Below, piece after piece: positions 25,097 through 37,390 of a stretch of DNA of 64,000 nt (the stretch's first letter is position 1; each line of letters opens with the position of its first letter). Source of the stretch: Sclerurus mexicanus (Eukaryota; Chordata; Aves; Passeriformes; Furnariidae); NCBI GenBank assembly GCA_013396755.1, contig VWZF01004785.1:1616589-1680588 (forward strand). Direction: 5' to 3'. The notes beneath the pieces were generated by a model, which was not told the DNA's origin, made no database searches, and saw only the letters and a program-made list of their open reading frames with translations. The position numbers were made by a program, and so were the translations under genes.

Positions 25097-26037
25097 TGGG
25101 CTCCATCATAGGCCCAGTGCTCTTCAACATTTTCAATAATGGCTTGAATGCAGGACTTGAAGGGATACTAAGTAAGTTTGTAGATGACACAAAAATGGGA
25201 GTTGATTCTCTCCAAGTCAGGGAGGCCCTGAAGAGGGACACATTAGAGGGCTGGGCAATCACCAGCTGTATGAAGTTCACCAAAGACAAGTGCCAGATTC
25301 TGCACCTGGGATGGGGCAATCCTGGATGTACATACAGACTGGGGAATGAGATGCTGGAGACCAGTGCTGTGGAAAGGGTCCTGGGGGTCCAGGTCAATGG
25401 CAAGTTCAATATGAGTCAGCAGTGCCCTGGCAGCCAGGAGGGCCAACCCTGTCCTGGGGGGCATCAGGCAAAGCATCGCCAGCTGGTCAAGGGAGGGGAT
25501 TGTCCCGCTCTGCTCTGCACTGGGGCAGCCTCACCTTGAATATTGTGTGCAGTTTTGGGCACCACAATATAAAAAGGATATTAAGCATTTAGAGAGTGTC
25601 CAGAGGGCAATGAAGATGGTGAAGGGCCGTGAGGGGAAGCTGTGTGAGGAGTGGCTGAGGTCACTTGGTCTGCTCAGCCTGGAGAAGAGGCGTCTGAGGG
25701 GAGACCTCCTTGCAGTCTGCAACTGCTGTGGAAGCGAAGAGGGAGGCACTGATCCCTTCTCAGTGTGACCAGTGACAGAACCCAAGGGGATGGCCTGAAG
25801 TTGTGTCAGGGGAGGTTTAGGTTGGATCTTAGAAAAAGGTTCTTCACCCAGAGGGTGGTTGGGCACTGGAACAGGCTCCCCGTGGAAGTGGTCACAGCAC
25901 CAAGCCTGTCAGAGTTCAAGAAATGTTTGGACAATGCTGTCAGGCACATGATGTGATTCTTGGGCTGTCCTATGCAGGACCAGGAGTTGGACTTCGATGA
26001 TTCTGATGAGTCCCTTTCAACTCAAGATATTCCATGA
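25097..26037 (+). mobile_element. CR1 LINE, 5'-truncated copy with decayed ORF2
   Basis: About 940 bases cover the 3' third of a CR1 LINE. The copy starts inside the reverse-transcriptase palm with 'GSIIGPVLFNIF'. It reaches the catalytic box as FVDD (25177-25188), where the family usually has (Y/F)ADD, so the key aspartates remain but the preceding Ala is Val. The 'CRILHLG..NPGC.YRLG'-type block follows at about 25290-25350. The frame changes near 25420 and again near 25765. The C-terminal region ('[11 protein letters not shown]', '[12 protein letters not shown]', 'VVGHWNRLP') continues to a stop near 25956. The short 3' UTR ends in 'actcaagatattccatga', a mutated form of the CR1 3' octamer end. 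The copy cannot encode a working enzyme. Sequence before 25097 is not CR1, consistent with 5' truncation at insertion. Confidence 0.93.
25177..25956 (+). pseudogene. CR1 ORF2 reverse transcriptase remnant (frameshifted)
   Basis: This is the coding part of the CR1 copy, from the FVDD catalytic box to the ORF2 stop. Three pieces lie in shifting frames: to about 25420, about 25420-25768, and 25765-25956. At least two indels have accumulated. The endonuclease domain, ORF1 and the N-terminal RT fingers are absent through truncation. It is dead on this evidence. Confidence 0.88.
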
Positions 26038-26955
26038 AAATAACAAGGACCATACAGCAGATTGGGAGCAGATTATTTCAGGTGAGCACTGAATTTTGGA
26101 CAGCAGTGTTTGGATATGTTAGATGGAAAAGAAAATCTGGGTCCGTTCTTCTAACGAAGGAAATTAAATCTTTGCACATAGACTGGAGGAAAAAAAAACT
26201 AAAAAGAGAGTAAGAAAGAAGATTAAGAATATAAGAAATGAGTGAGGGAAGTTTGGGGCAGTTGTCTAAAAATCTCTCTCATCTCCTGTTCTACTACAAT
26301 CAGACCCCATTTCAGAAGTGTCTGATAATGCTCTCCTTCCTTGTGCTGCCTCTTTCTCTAGGCAGCTCATGGTGTCCTGGTGTTTCCCATGCCCACGTCC
26401 CTGAGGAGCAAGCCTGGCCTTTAACAGCAGCTGAGGTGAAGGGGTAGGAGGGAAGGACTGCAGGAGAGATGTGAAGAAACTGTTCTGTTTGGATGGGAGG
26501 GGTTTGTACCCTACTGAGGTCTAGAAAACAAGTGGAAATTGTAGACATAAGTTTTGAATAAATAAAATAAATATTAAAAAAAACACCACCAGTTCTGCAG
26601 TTCTAAGGAAAAAATAATATTTGATTAAAAGACAAAACATGTATGGGGTAACTTTTTCATTTCCTGTTCATGATGAAGGTATTACTGACATTATTTAAGC
26701 TGTGTTGAAGACATATAACAAGAGTCTAAACAGATATAAATGTTCTTCTGGAATGTTATTTATAGTTCCTTGGTACCCAATGCCAAACGTTAACAAGGTT
26801 TATGAGAAACCAGTGAAGACTGTAAATTGTTAGACTTCTAATTTAAATCATGTTGCTGACTCCATTTGTTTCCTACACGTTGATCTGACTTTCAGATAAA
26901 TCTGATAAAATTCTCCAAGTTGGAGAGAGATTTGTTTTCGGTCAGTGGGAAACTA
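26038..26955. other. unique AT-rich sequence, nothing recognised
   Basis: No gene or mobile element is recognised. Short A-rich runs lie near 26189-26197 and 26576-26584. Confidence 0.55.
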
Positions 26956-27250
26956 ACTATTAGAAAGACAAGTCATGAGGTTATTTGGAACAAAGCCACA
27001 GGCAGTAATATACCACACTTGAATACTTCTTTTTTATTTATTTAAATGTTACATTATTTGATAAATTGCTTATGCAGCCATTTAACTGACTCTTCTGGAA
27101 AGTGTTTATTTGTAGTCACCTCAGTGTCAGCAGTGAAATGAGCTGGGACTGAAATTTCATTAAGAAAGTAATATTTCATTATTATGGCCCCAGCGATCAT
27201 CACTCTGTGTACATTAAGTCCAAAACCTATAAAATGTTATAATAATAATA
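26956..27250. other. candidate conserved noncoding element
   Basis: A block of about 295 bases with low repeat content, AT-rich with interspersed TTTATTTATTTAAAT, TGCTTATGCAG and ATTATGG-type strings. The texture resembles deeply conserved vertebrate noncoding DNA. It is unsupported by alignment, so confidence is low. Confidence 0.18.
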
Positions 27251-28744
27251 TAGCTATGGCAAAAAATGGGCATGAGCCAGACAGGATATTCACTGTTAAT
27301 GCACTGACCATACCAGCAGTCTGGGCTCTTGTGGGACAATTAGCTTAAGGAGTATGTAGGTCTTAAACTTTGAATTTCCTTTGATTTGCCCATTTCAATT
27401 TGCAGCCTTAATTTCCTTTAGTACAAAGAAAAAATTCAAGGTACCTGCTCTGTGTCAAAATGAGCCCTCCTGCTGTAAAACCTGAAGGAGAAGGCCAAAA
27501 AAGGGGGGATAAGTTACAAGGATCCTCTCTGGGACATCTCCTCCAAACGCTTAGGACAGAAGGTGGTTTCCCTCCTTTGAGGAGTGAGGTGACAGAGGAG
27601 GGTCAGTCCCCCATCCCCTGGACAGCCACAGGGTGTGGACCAGGGGCTGGTGCTTTCCTGGCTTTTGAAATGCCCACCATCTTATTTCCACTTTTAGAGC
27701 AGCTAAATGCAACCTTTTTCCTTATCCTCTCTAATGTATGTCCGCAAACCAGCTTGCCCTAGTTCAGCTAAACTGGATTAAACATTTCTTCTCCCAGATC
27801 ATGAGTCTGTGTTGTAAAGATTTGGTGTTTCTACTGAGTGACAGGATTCAGAGCCCAGGAAGGCAAGAGAGAGAGGGATGGGTGACCACAGAGGCAGGCA
27901 GGACTGCAGCAACCGTGCTGGCCCAAAGCAGATGAGAGCCTATGGAACAAAGTTCAAGGCAAGGTAAGCCCCTGCTCAGACTGATGTCTTGCCCAGGTGT
28001 AGTCCTGCACTTGAATTTTTCTTCCTCTTCCATACCCTGTCACCTAAGCAGTGTGGTGCACCCCAAATGTCACACACTGACTCGGAACCAAGCTGCAGTA
28101 TTTGCATCTGACTGTGTCATGAAGGTAACTATGGGTTTAGAAGTCTCATTTTGAGGAAAAAACATTTGGAAATAACAGCCTGTTAAGAATCAAGACATGG
28201 AGCACTTTTGTGGCTCCTTATGCTTTATAGAGATTAATGATATGTGGAATTTTATTCCTCTCTTCTGTCAGTCTTAAAAGTCCTCAAGGGCAATAGGCAT
28301 ACCGAATGAAAACAATTCAGATATAGTAAATAAAATAAATCATAGAAGTTAGGGTTATATTAGGGTTTTTGTTTGTGCCTTTGAATATACCAGGTTGAAC
28401 CAAATGAAAATCAGAATATCACAGGAAAATTGGATCAAAGGGGACTTTGAAAGATGTGCAGCTCTTATATAGCTTATCCACACCTTCCCTCCCAACAGTA
28501 TGATTCAAACCCTGCAGAAGTCAATGTGTGTCATAGGCTTCAGTGGTTTTAACTCAGCTCCTCAGTGTTTTACAGTCCCTTTGGAGCAAGAGAAATCTAA
28601 CTTAACCCCTCCCATACACCAAATAAAGTTTCCAAAATGGCACCTCTGCCTTGCTGACTACACTCTTTTTCTTTTTTAATTGTACACGTGAATCCCTGAG
28701 AAACCTCAGTCTGAGTTCAGAATAAACTCATGTTTCCTCTGCTT
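27251..28744. other. unique sequence, no supported gene
   Basis: Open frames of 60 to 100 codons (for example 27460-27762 plus) have no recognisable domains. No repeat is identified. Confidence 0.5.
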
Positions 28745-28920
28745 GCCAGAAGAAAATGAAAAGTAAAGCCCCATCAATTTTATTGCTCATAATTGTGGAT
28801 AAAATGCAATATATTTGGCTCATATAAATTTGCTAGCAAATTATATTCAATAAAACCCTGGTGAGCAATTTAAAAGCATAAATCCCCCCATGCTGAAAAA
28901 AAGCTCATAAATTATACAAG
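28745..28920. other. candidate conserved noncoding element with HOX/CDX-type cores
   Basis: The block contains TTTTATTG near 28779-28786, AATTGTGG near 28791, a CATATAAAT near 28820 and CAATAAAA near 28849-28856. TTTATTG and CAATAAA are complementary forms of the CDX/posterior-HOX consensus and occur here in both orientations. The inverted pair GCTAGC/AAATTTGCTAGCAAATT (about 28827-28843) is partly palindromic. Function is inferred from motif content only. Confidence 0.2.
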
Positions 28921-29838
28921 AAAAGGAGTGATTTCATCAAAGAGCCAAGATCTGCCCATGGAATGTTTCAATAGTACTGGATTTATAGTTTTCTGGGAGA
29001 CAATTTATGATCCCTAATTTTCTGCAATAAAAAGCTCAGTGGGGATTCTCTGAATGAAATATCTTTTAACAAAGAAAGAAATAAAAAAAATTAAAATCTG
29101 GGAGTAAATGCAGACAATGCCATTCTTGGAGAGTGTCTCCTTTCGTGTTCCTGCTTCAAAACTCATCACAGAAGACCCTAATAAAGACTGTATAGTGACA
29201 AAGGAAGGAAGACCATTAGACTCTGAAATAAATGCATTGCACAGTTGGAGAGGGCATTTTTAGTAATAAATGCACCAGTGATGCTTCATAGCAGTTGCCT
29301 TTAAAAGTAAGAATGAAACGATCAGGCTGGTCTAAAGGAAAGGTTAAGCATTTCCAAAACACACAGGGATGATTACTTGATACAAATAACCTAGAGGGGT
29401 AAGTTGTGTGTGAAGCCTGTGCACAGATGTGACATGAAATCACAGCTAGATGCACAGAGAGGTTCACTTGCTTTCCCTAATTTTTGGGCTCTGATTCACA
29501 GTCCTTGTCAAACTTAGTGGCAGTGGCTGAAGAGGTTACTGTTCTCCTGAGCCATCAGTCACCAGGCTGCAGGGACCATGGATCAGAGCACATATCCATT
29601 GCAGGTCACAGAGCAGGGCACTAAGGTGAAATGAGTACAAGATTTAAATTACTATGCCAGGCTATGAGTTATGACAGATGAGGATGGAACTTAATGTCTC
29701 TTCGACTGTTAAAGGGATGAGATAGTAAAAAAAAATCTGCAATCACCTTTTAAAAACTCCTCCATAAATCACCAGGGTTGTGACCAAGAACTGCTGCTTT
29801 GAGAATCTGCTACTGGGTGATAAGAGAGAGAAGATAAT
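28921..29838. other. unique AT-rich sequence, nothing recognised
   Basis: No supported feature. A 'gcacagagaggttcacttgc' string near 29451-29470 hints at a reversed MIR tail but is too short to call. Confidence 0.45.
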
Positions 29839-29855
29839 GGGATGGATGGATGGAT
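29839..29855. repeat. (GGAT)n microsatellite
   Basis: Four units of GGAT in tandem. Confidence 0.9.
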
Positions 29856-29889
29856 ATTCACTGTAGTATACCATGGTTGTTTCTCAAGA

Positions 29890-29990
29890 TGTTATTGTTC
29901 CCATTTTATTTATAAGAAGCCAAGGCATGTAAATATGTAAAGACCTGTGTGAATGATCAGGCAAGCAGACTGACAATAGAGCTGTCCTCC
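29890..29990 (-). mobile_element. MIR-like SINE relic, minus strand
   Basis: Read on the plus strand, 'gttattgttcccattttatt' is followed by 'aagccaaggcatgtaaatat', then by 'tcaggcaagcagactgacaa' and 'tagagctg'. This follows the reverse complement of the MIR CORE and tail ('ttattatccccattttacag ... ctgaggca ... ggcagagctg'). It is heavily diverged and has no tRNA head that I can delimit. Confidence 0.4.
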
Positions 29991-32340
29991 CTCTCCACCA
30001 TACTAGTTAACCACACGCAGACCATGAACCTCCTACAAAGGGGTAGGGATAGCCACTGGGATAAGTGGGAGCTGTGAAAATACCTCATGCTGAGTACCTA
30101 CATCACTCAAAATCTTTTGCTGTCCCTCCAGACTTTCAGAAATAGAAAAAGGGTGAAGGTATGGTTCAAGTAGATTTCCCATTTCTATCCTTTGGATTTT
30201 CCTTGTTTATTTCTCTCATGTGAGTGCCATAATGTAGGGCCCCAAACTTTCAACTTCCATGGTAAAAATACAGACATGGGCAGCTAGGGGCTGATCTAAT
30301 GCCCACATAAGCCTGTAGTCAAAAGGGCTCTGTTGCCTTTGCTCAGTATTAGATTGAGCTCTTGCCTAAACCCATGTAATACAAATGAAAAGAAAATGCT
30401 CAAAAGCATTTTGTTTTGATGGCGAACAGTGGATGGAAAGGTCAGTGAAGATATTTGACTGACCTGTCTTATCTCATTGAGTTTTATTATGAAATAGAAC
30501 AAGAATTGCTGAAAATAACCTTGGTTCAACTACCTCTTTTATATAGCACAGCAGATTTGGTTGACTGCAGCAAGGAGGAAGATTTTTCAAGAAATTAATT
30601 TGAACTCACATTGCAGCTCTGGAGGACTACCAGCTAAGAGTGCTGAGGCAGAACAGCTGGCTGAAAGGAAGGAAGTGTGTCTTTGGAAAGGTAATTCATA
30701 AGTATTAAGCATGCAAGATTTGCTATCTATCACCTCTCTCCACTCCAAAACACTTTACAAGCACTGGGCATTTTGCCCATGTCTGTCTGGCAGGACCTGG
30801 GAGTACTTCCTAGCTCTTCTGCCTAGGTATTCACACCAGCTACATCCAATTCTATGTTGATACCAGACTGAGCTACAGACTAGTCCCCTCCATCCCATGC
30901 AGTGGGAACCCCGACTTATGGCCCAGGCGGTGACTGCAAAGTGCCCCTGCTGCTCCCTTGATTGGAACAGAGAGTATGTGCCTGGAGCTAATTTACCCCA
31001 TATTCTTATAACATTTGTGGCTGAGGCAGACCAGGAGAAGGCGTTCATCAACATCTCATCCAATGCTCCCCTAGGAAAAAAATACAGACTGCAGTTTGAT
31101 CATTCACTGCTCTTACAGAGCTGGGTTTTGGTTTGGTTCTTTTTTTTTTTTTCCCCCCAGAGGATCTGGACTGTGTTTCTAATTGATTAAGAATGCAAAA
31201 TAGAACTTTTTTTTTCAGGTATAAGTGTTCTAGTTATCCACAGATATTCCAGTAAATACACCTATATTATTTTCATTCACTGCTGATACAAGAATGTATA
31301 CATTTAGCCATATATTAACATGTCTACTTGGCATCCCAGTGTGCCAAAAAATTAGCATTTTCTTATGCAGACAGTGGTATCTGGCTTCCCTACCAAATAG
31401 CAATAACATTTATTTGACATAAGTAGAAACAGTCCTACAAAACAACAACTTCCCACAAAATAAAAGCATTCAAAACTAAAGCTTTGTGATCCATTCAGTC
31501 AGATGACTAAATTTCAGATAAGAAGTTAAATTTCTTTTTTGTATGTCTTGAAGATAACTCTAACATTTCAGTAAATGAGACATCATTGATGCTCCAGGGA
31601 TCAAGTTCCCTGAAGTACATCAAGTGGCCGATCTAGGCAGGAGCTCTGTCTGCTTAGAAATTCTTGACAGGGCCTTTTGAACACTCCTATGAATCTGTCC
31701 AGGACTTAGACACAACTGGGGAGGGCCAGGGGGGAGTGGAAGCCATCTCTTAGATATTTGTCTTCATCTACAGAAGAGATCCAAACCAACCCTCCAGACT
31801 TTAACTTGATCCCATAGGAAAACTCAGGTCAATCAACATGATAATTATTCATGGCATTGTGCTGCCTTACTGCATCAGTACAGGCTCCCAATGATCTGTA
31901 ACAGTAAAAACAGCATTTTTGAACAGTCCACCCATTATTAGTGCCTAAAATAGCAGAGTTGGATCCCCGGAATAGGTTATGCTCAGAAAAGCAACGAAAC
32001 CCGCCTGAAAGCTTTCCCTTTTCTTGTTCAGCACTGTCTAACTGACCTACATGAGATCTTGCATCTACTAAGAAGAGAACACAGAAAATAAAAAGCTGAT
32101 TTCACAAACTGAAATGCGGAAGAGGGCATCCAAAAGGAGACAAAACAACTAAATGGCAGCCATATAGCAGGCATAAAAGAAGCAATTTGAGTTAGAGAAC
32201 AGTCCACATTTATAGACTGGAAACAGCCGGAGACGTACGGCCTGGGGAGAGGTCCAGCTTGAACAAACAGCCTCACAGGCAGCATACGTAAAACACAGGG
32301 TAACATTTTTGCATGGTGTGTTGTAGTAAAGTGAGAGTCA
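29991..32340. other. unique sequence with one polypyrimidine tract
   Basis: A run of about 14 T followed by six C and AG (about 31140-31160) mimics a strong splice acceptor, but no exon can be supported after it. No gene or repeat is recognised elsewhere in the interval. Confidence 0.5.
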
Positions 32341-32344
32341 TAAA

Positions 32345-32535
32345 CATCCCAGAAACAAAGCTGGAAGGGATCTCAAGAAGTCATTTATTCCATGCTTTTA
32401 ATGTGAGGCAGGCTAAATACAGCTGAGAGTATATGTTCAATCTGTTCTCAAAAATCTATAATAAAGGTCAAGCCACCAATATACATGGAGAGTAAGGGAA
32501 GGAAATTAATTCAAAACATACTACCAGCCTTGCAA
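32345..32535 (-). mobile_element. old CR1-family LINE fragment, minus strand
   Basis: On the plus strand the segment reads 'aagctggaagggatctcaag', then 'aagtcatttattccatgc', then 'caatctgttctcaaaaatct', then 'atggagagtaaggga' and 'ggaaattaattcaaaacata'. This follows the reverse complement of an amniote CR1 3' region ('ttggaagggacctcaggagg', 'tcatctagtccaa', 'cctgttcttaaaaacctcca', 'ggagattccac'). It is more diverged than the other CR1 copies here and so is probably older. The terminal octamers are missing. No coding sequence survives. Confidence 0.7.
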
Positions 32536-35500
32536 ATTGCTGGGTTCCCCAAGTTCACCTACGTCTTATCTGCAAAAATGCTTTATTAAAGCAATAAACT
32601 GTATTCTATTGCCAGTTACAACCAGAAGTACTGGGTGTTGGGATCAGATTCCCAGTGCTTATGCTGGGTGACTGTTTTTGTCCAGAATAGTCAGAAGAGG
32701 ATAAGGAAGAAATGGGAAATGGCCCCTTTGAAAAAGAAATCTACTGCTATTGACACGAGAACAAGAGAAATATCTTCGTACATCAATGAGTTGGCAACTG
32801 GATCGTAATGACTTTTCAGTACATCCAGGAAATTCCCAGACTCACAGGCCATGGTACTGAGCAGGCGCTAATCAGGAATTATGATCCTGAAATCACTTTC
32901 AGCAAAGTCAAGATGTTCCCACATTATTAAGATTTAATGCAAAAGTTATTTTTGCTTATTATTGTTTCTGAAAGCCCAAGACATAGAAGGATCTTCTCAG
33001 ATTTTGTAAAGGTATGATCCAAGACACAAATGCAATATAATCAATATTTAACAGCACACAATCACTAAGGCTTATGAGAGGAAAATATTAAAGAGAAAGC
33101 AAAGGAAAGAAATGTCCAATAGTAAAAATAGGTGCGTACTAAATAAGCCACGAATGATCCAGGGACCTGTGGCCTAAATATCATGGTGTATTTATTCCTT
33201 TCTCCACTTAATTTCAGATATAAGAAGGCTGAAAATGGCTAAAAATGAAGGCAGAGCAGGAAAGGACTGGGTGCTTTACCAAGGGTCAATTCCAGGATAC
33301 CCTTGAGAGTGAATCACTAGAACACAAGAGAAAAAATACCTGGAAGGATTGCACTACCCTGACTACGTGTTTGCTGAAGCAGTCAGACAGCTCATGGTGA
33401 TTCTGGGTTACAGTGAGATAAATTGGTGCTGATGTTCATGCCAAACCACAGACACCACACGCAATTTGTTAGGGAATAACCCCAGGTCTTTCCAGCAAAA
33501 TATTCACTCCTTCCATACCCTGTCGGTGAGCAATATGGAAAAATTTCCCTCTAATGGGGGAGTGCTGTGTCCTAAAACAAGCCTGGGAAACCATAGCTTG
33601 TACTTCGTGCATGAAAGTACTGGACAATTAGAAACTCAGCTGAACCATGTAGATTGTCTGCTGATGAGGGTAGACACTTACTAAAAAAGCGTGGAGGAAT
33701 TTCTTCTTTGAAGTTTACAGCTGTTGCCATTTCCACCACAAGGCCAAGTTTACATCCATGACAGCCGAAACCCACAGCACATTAAAAAACAGATCCAGCT
33801 TGGTAATTACATGACAATTTTCCACCTTTCTGGCGAGTTTTTTTTCTTCTATTTCAATGTCTTTGTCAGGGCAAAAGATGATTTGTTTGGTACCCTAGGA
33901 AGATGGAGTCCCTTGTTGTTCCCCAAGATTGGACAGCTGGGACAGGAGGGGTGTCTTGAAGCCATTCCTCCCCTCTCTGGGTGGGAGGCCAGGCTGTTTT
34001 CAGCCTGAGTGGGATTGCTAGTATCTACATTTTGTAATGCCTTCCTTCCTCCCTTCACACTCCCCGTAAAACTACCTCTACAAAAAACGTAACTTTCTCA
34101 CAGAGGGGAGCAGGGATGTGACTCAACTAGAGATGAAAGAGCACATTAGTCTCCATGTGTATTCTCTTTTTCAGTTACCTGTTAAAATCCAGCAAAGACT
34201 CTGGAGATGTGTTTTTCTTGTTACCTGGATAAAAAGATTATGCTCTTTAGACACTGCAATGGCACTCTGATGTCATCTGTTTAATACAATCCATTGGACA
34301 AATGAAGACAGTGTTCCATTACCTGGATGTTATATCCTTGATCAAACTGAGCTGCTGCCTCTTTGTAGCTCACCTCAGAACTGGGTGATCTCTTCACCGT
34401 TCTTCCAAAATCCATGAAACAAGATAAAGATCAGCCAAGACCAAACCTTAACATCGCCACATGGCCACAGTTCAAATTTTCATAATAAAACCTTGTAGGA
34501 AATACCCCTGAACCTATAGATTGCTTAGTCTGATGCGAAGAGCAAAGGTGTTGGGGTAGATGTCACTGTGTTCATCATGCTGCATGACTCTAAAGTTGAT
34601 GTCCCAGGGTCACCTGCATATGTGATGGACAAGGAGCAGTCTATCGCATATTTAGCAATAATTTAAACAGTGTGCATTGTAAAAGTAACTGTTTATTGCA
34701 AAAATATTTTGGTTACATTTAATAGCAGACTGTAAGAAAAACAATCAGAAAGGAAGAAAAATGGCTTGAATTCAGTCAGCCCTGCAGTTAACACAGGACA
34801 ATGGCAAAGTCATGGGCTCTTAGGAGTCTGGTTCAGCTTCCTGCAGGGCCTACTGAACTGGCTGGGAAAAACAGAGCCAAAAGTCTGACAAGCGAGAAGC
34901 ACAAATGAACTCTGGCTGCATCAGCAGGACTCTCTTTTCAGAGCCAGGGAGATCTTGGGGAGCTGTTCAGGGGCACCAGACCGAGACTCGGGCACTTGCT
35001 GTAGTGTCTGTAAAAGCAGAGTCCTGCCTCAGTTACCAGAGGGGCAGAGCTTTGGATAACTTGGAGAATGGGGACGAATTGCTCATTTTGTAAATGCTTT
35101 TTTGGAAAAAGAAACAATACTATAGTTTTGAGAAAGCGGTTCTGACATTTTGTGGGCATCATTTGTCACACTATCCTTGAGGAAAAGTCCACAGGCATGC
35201 AAACATGCTTTTGGTGAAACCTTTCCTCCCTGTACTGCAGCCCCTGGCAACTCAATGAGAGTCAAGACCCAGACTCTTGAAATCTCCCCCTGCTGGCCCA
35301 GGCTCAATGTCCAAGATGAGGCCAAAACCCAGTTACCTCCTCCATATCTCTCATGACAACAAGAGCATCAGACAGTGCCTGATGTCTGAGCCAAACTGCC
35401 TTCTTCTCTTGTGGGATTTACAGTCCATCAGAATCCCAACACCAGAGGGGCAGAAGTGTTTCTAGCCCTGCAGTCAGCATGAGTGCTTGAACAAACACAA

Positions 35501-37275
35501 TGGGGCAAGCTCACACAAAGAGAAAGCATTGACTATTGGTGCTGAAGATGGTAATGTCTTTGCCAGAACCTAGCATCCTTTGTTCTACTGCAAATAAGTA
35601 AGCTAGGCTTGTTTAACTCACCTGAAATCATGCTTAGTTTATTAGCATATTAGTGATTTTGCATTACATTTGCAATGGGGAATGTGCCAGGCCTGCTCAG
35701 CTCCTGCCTTCCAGTTGCTGGTCAGTTACAAGAAGTCCTAGTGCATGTCCCCTTCATGATCATCTGAGCATATCCACACAAGCCTTGCTTTTCCATGCTG
35801 TGTTTCAAGACTAGCAGCCTTGGCTCTTCCAAAACCAAACTGCTTATTTGGATGAAATTTCATCAAGACTCCTGTGGGCATTATAGCTGTGCATCAGTAA
35901 GAAAGGACACAGCCCTTGCTGGACAACAGCAAACACTCACTGGCTTATGTATATGAGGACAAGTGACTGCTAGGTCATATTTAATTTACCCTTACCACAC
36001 TGACCATAATTCCTTCTAACCAGAAGAAAACATTGCATGATGGGGAAAACAGGCAGACCGCAAACTAAGTATACACCACAAAATCCAGTACAGCATGTTG
36101 AGTAAGCAGAAGTCACAGGAAGAAAAGTACAATACATTGTAGGTACCAAAACCCTTCAACTGATATCTTGTGTCTAAAGATCTCCTTTAATAGCTGGCTT
36201 CATGATCTTATTTTTTATTCTTTTCTATGTAAAATGGAAAGCGTATATCTGCAATTCTCTGAAAAACATTTTTCTCCTGTTCAGAAAAACAGGTATCTTC
36301 TTGGTACAGGTGAATTAATGTTTATCTGATAGATGATTTCTGACCAACTCACCAGTGACACTGGTGGGTTACTTTAGAGAAGGTCTATATATGATCATAA
36401 AAAAAGTTACTTTTAGCTGGAATCTGCAGCAGAAACAAAAGGTTTGTCAGCCTTAGTCTGAACAGCACCTTGTCCCTTAGCAGGAAGCTAGTCTTGAAAA
36501 GCAATACTAACAAAGAAAGAACTGGCCCATAAGAGCCAATCTTTCCTCTTCTGTCCACAATCACTCATACAAACTACAGCTTAAAATCTCAGCAGGGAGC
36601 TGGATGTCAAGTACCTCATGTTTTGGAAGCACAACTTGAGAAATATTAAAGGGGCCCAATTTTAAGGAGTCCTCTCAAAAATCAGGCTTTGTTTTGGACA
36701 TCATAAGCTGTTCAGCATCACCAGCCAGATGCTAAGATCTTGGTAGAAAGTACGTCTTCCCATAAGCAACGTGCATTTCTTCAGCATAGGAACCCAGTCT
36801 GCTGTTTGTAATGCTTGGCATTCTAACCTCAAGTAAATACGCTAAGTAATCTGCAGGATATGTCTCTGAGCATGCTTACATGGTAATAACGATGTTAAAG
36901 TAGAACAGCCATATAATTTATTATGCCTTGTGAAATAAAGCAAAGCCAATCTTTTCCCACCACGGGAAGTACCATCACAGTAGAAGATGGAAACAAGAAA
37001 AAATTAAATACCACCCAGGCCTGGTTTAAACATGTAAACTTTTTAATAAAATATCAGAACCAGATGCTGCTAAAGATGAGTGATAATTAAAGAAGATAAA
37101 TTAAAGAAATGTTTTTCCAGGGAATGACTCTACTGCACACAAATTGTTTCAGCATGGGGAAAAATATATAATAAAATTACTGCTGCTGCCTGTTTTCAAA
37201 AGTTTCCATTAATAAGTCAAGGCAGGTTCCCTGCTAAATTCCCTTATATCCAGGCCCCCTCTTTGCCTCTGTTGG
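32536..37275. other. unique AT-leaning sequence, no supported gene
   Basis: About 4.7 kb without a recognisable exon, RNA gene or mobile element. Open frames (at most about 94 codons, such as 33724-34008 plus) overlap on both strands and lack domains. The stretch around 36900-37190 is repeat-free and AT-rich and could include conserved noncoding sequence, but nothing specific supports it. Confidence 0.5.
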
Positions 37276-37279
37276 TTTA

Positions 37280-37390
37280 ATCTCAGTGTGGTTTAGCAGA
37301 GTGAGCAGAGCACTGAGCGCCAAGAACTCGGTTCCAACACTGACTTACTGTGTGGGCTCTCTTATGTCATGCTCAGGGCAGGTCAGTCCT
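37280..37390 (+). mobile_element. MIR-like SINE relic
   Basis: The text 'tggtttagcagagtgagcag' and 'agcactgagcgccaagaact', then 'cggttccaac' and 'actgacttactgtgtggg', follows the MIR order: tRNA-like head with A box, B box (GGTTCCAAC), then the CORE block (canonical 'actgacttgctgtgtgac'). Later bases are degraded. It is non-coding and ancient. Confidence 0.58.

Noticed and set aside
29440..29475. Possible reversed MIR tail ('gcacagagaggttcacttgc')
   Set aside because: Only about 20 matching bases, with no continuation on either side.
37280..37350. Possible tRNA gene from the GGTTCCAAC B box
   Set aside because: No acceptor-stem pairing is seen, and the following 'actgacttactgtgtggg' places it in a MIR-like element.
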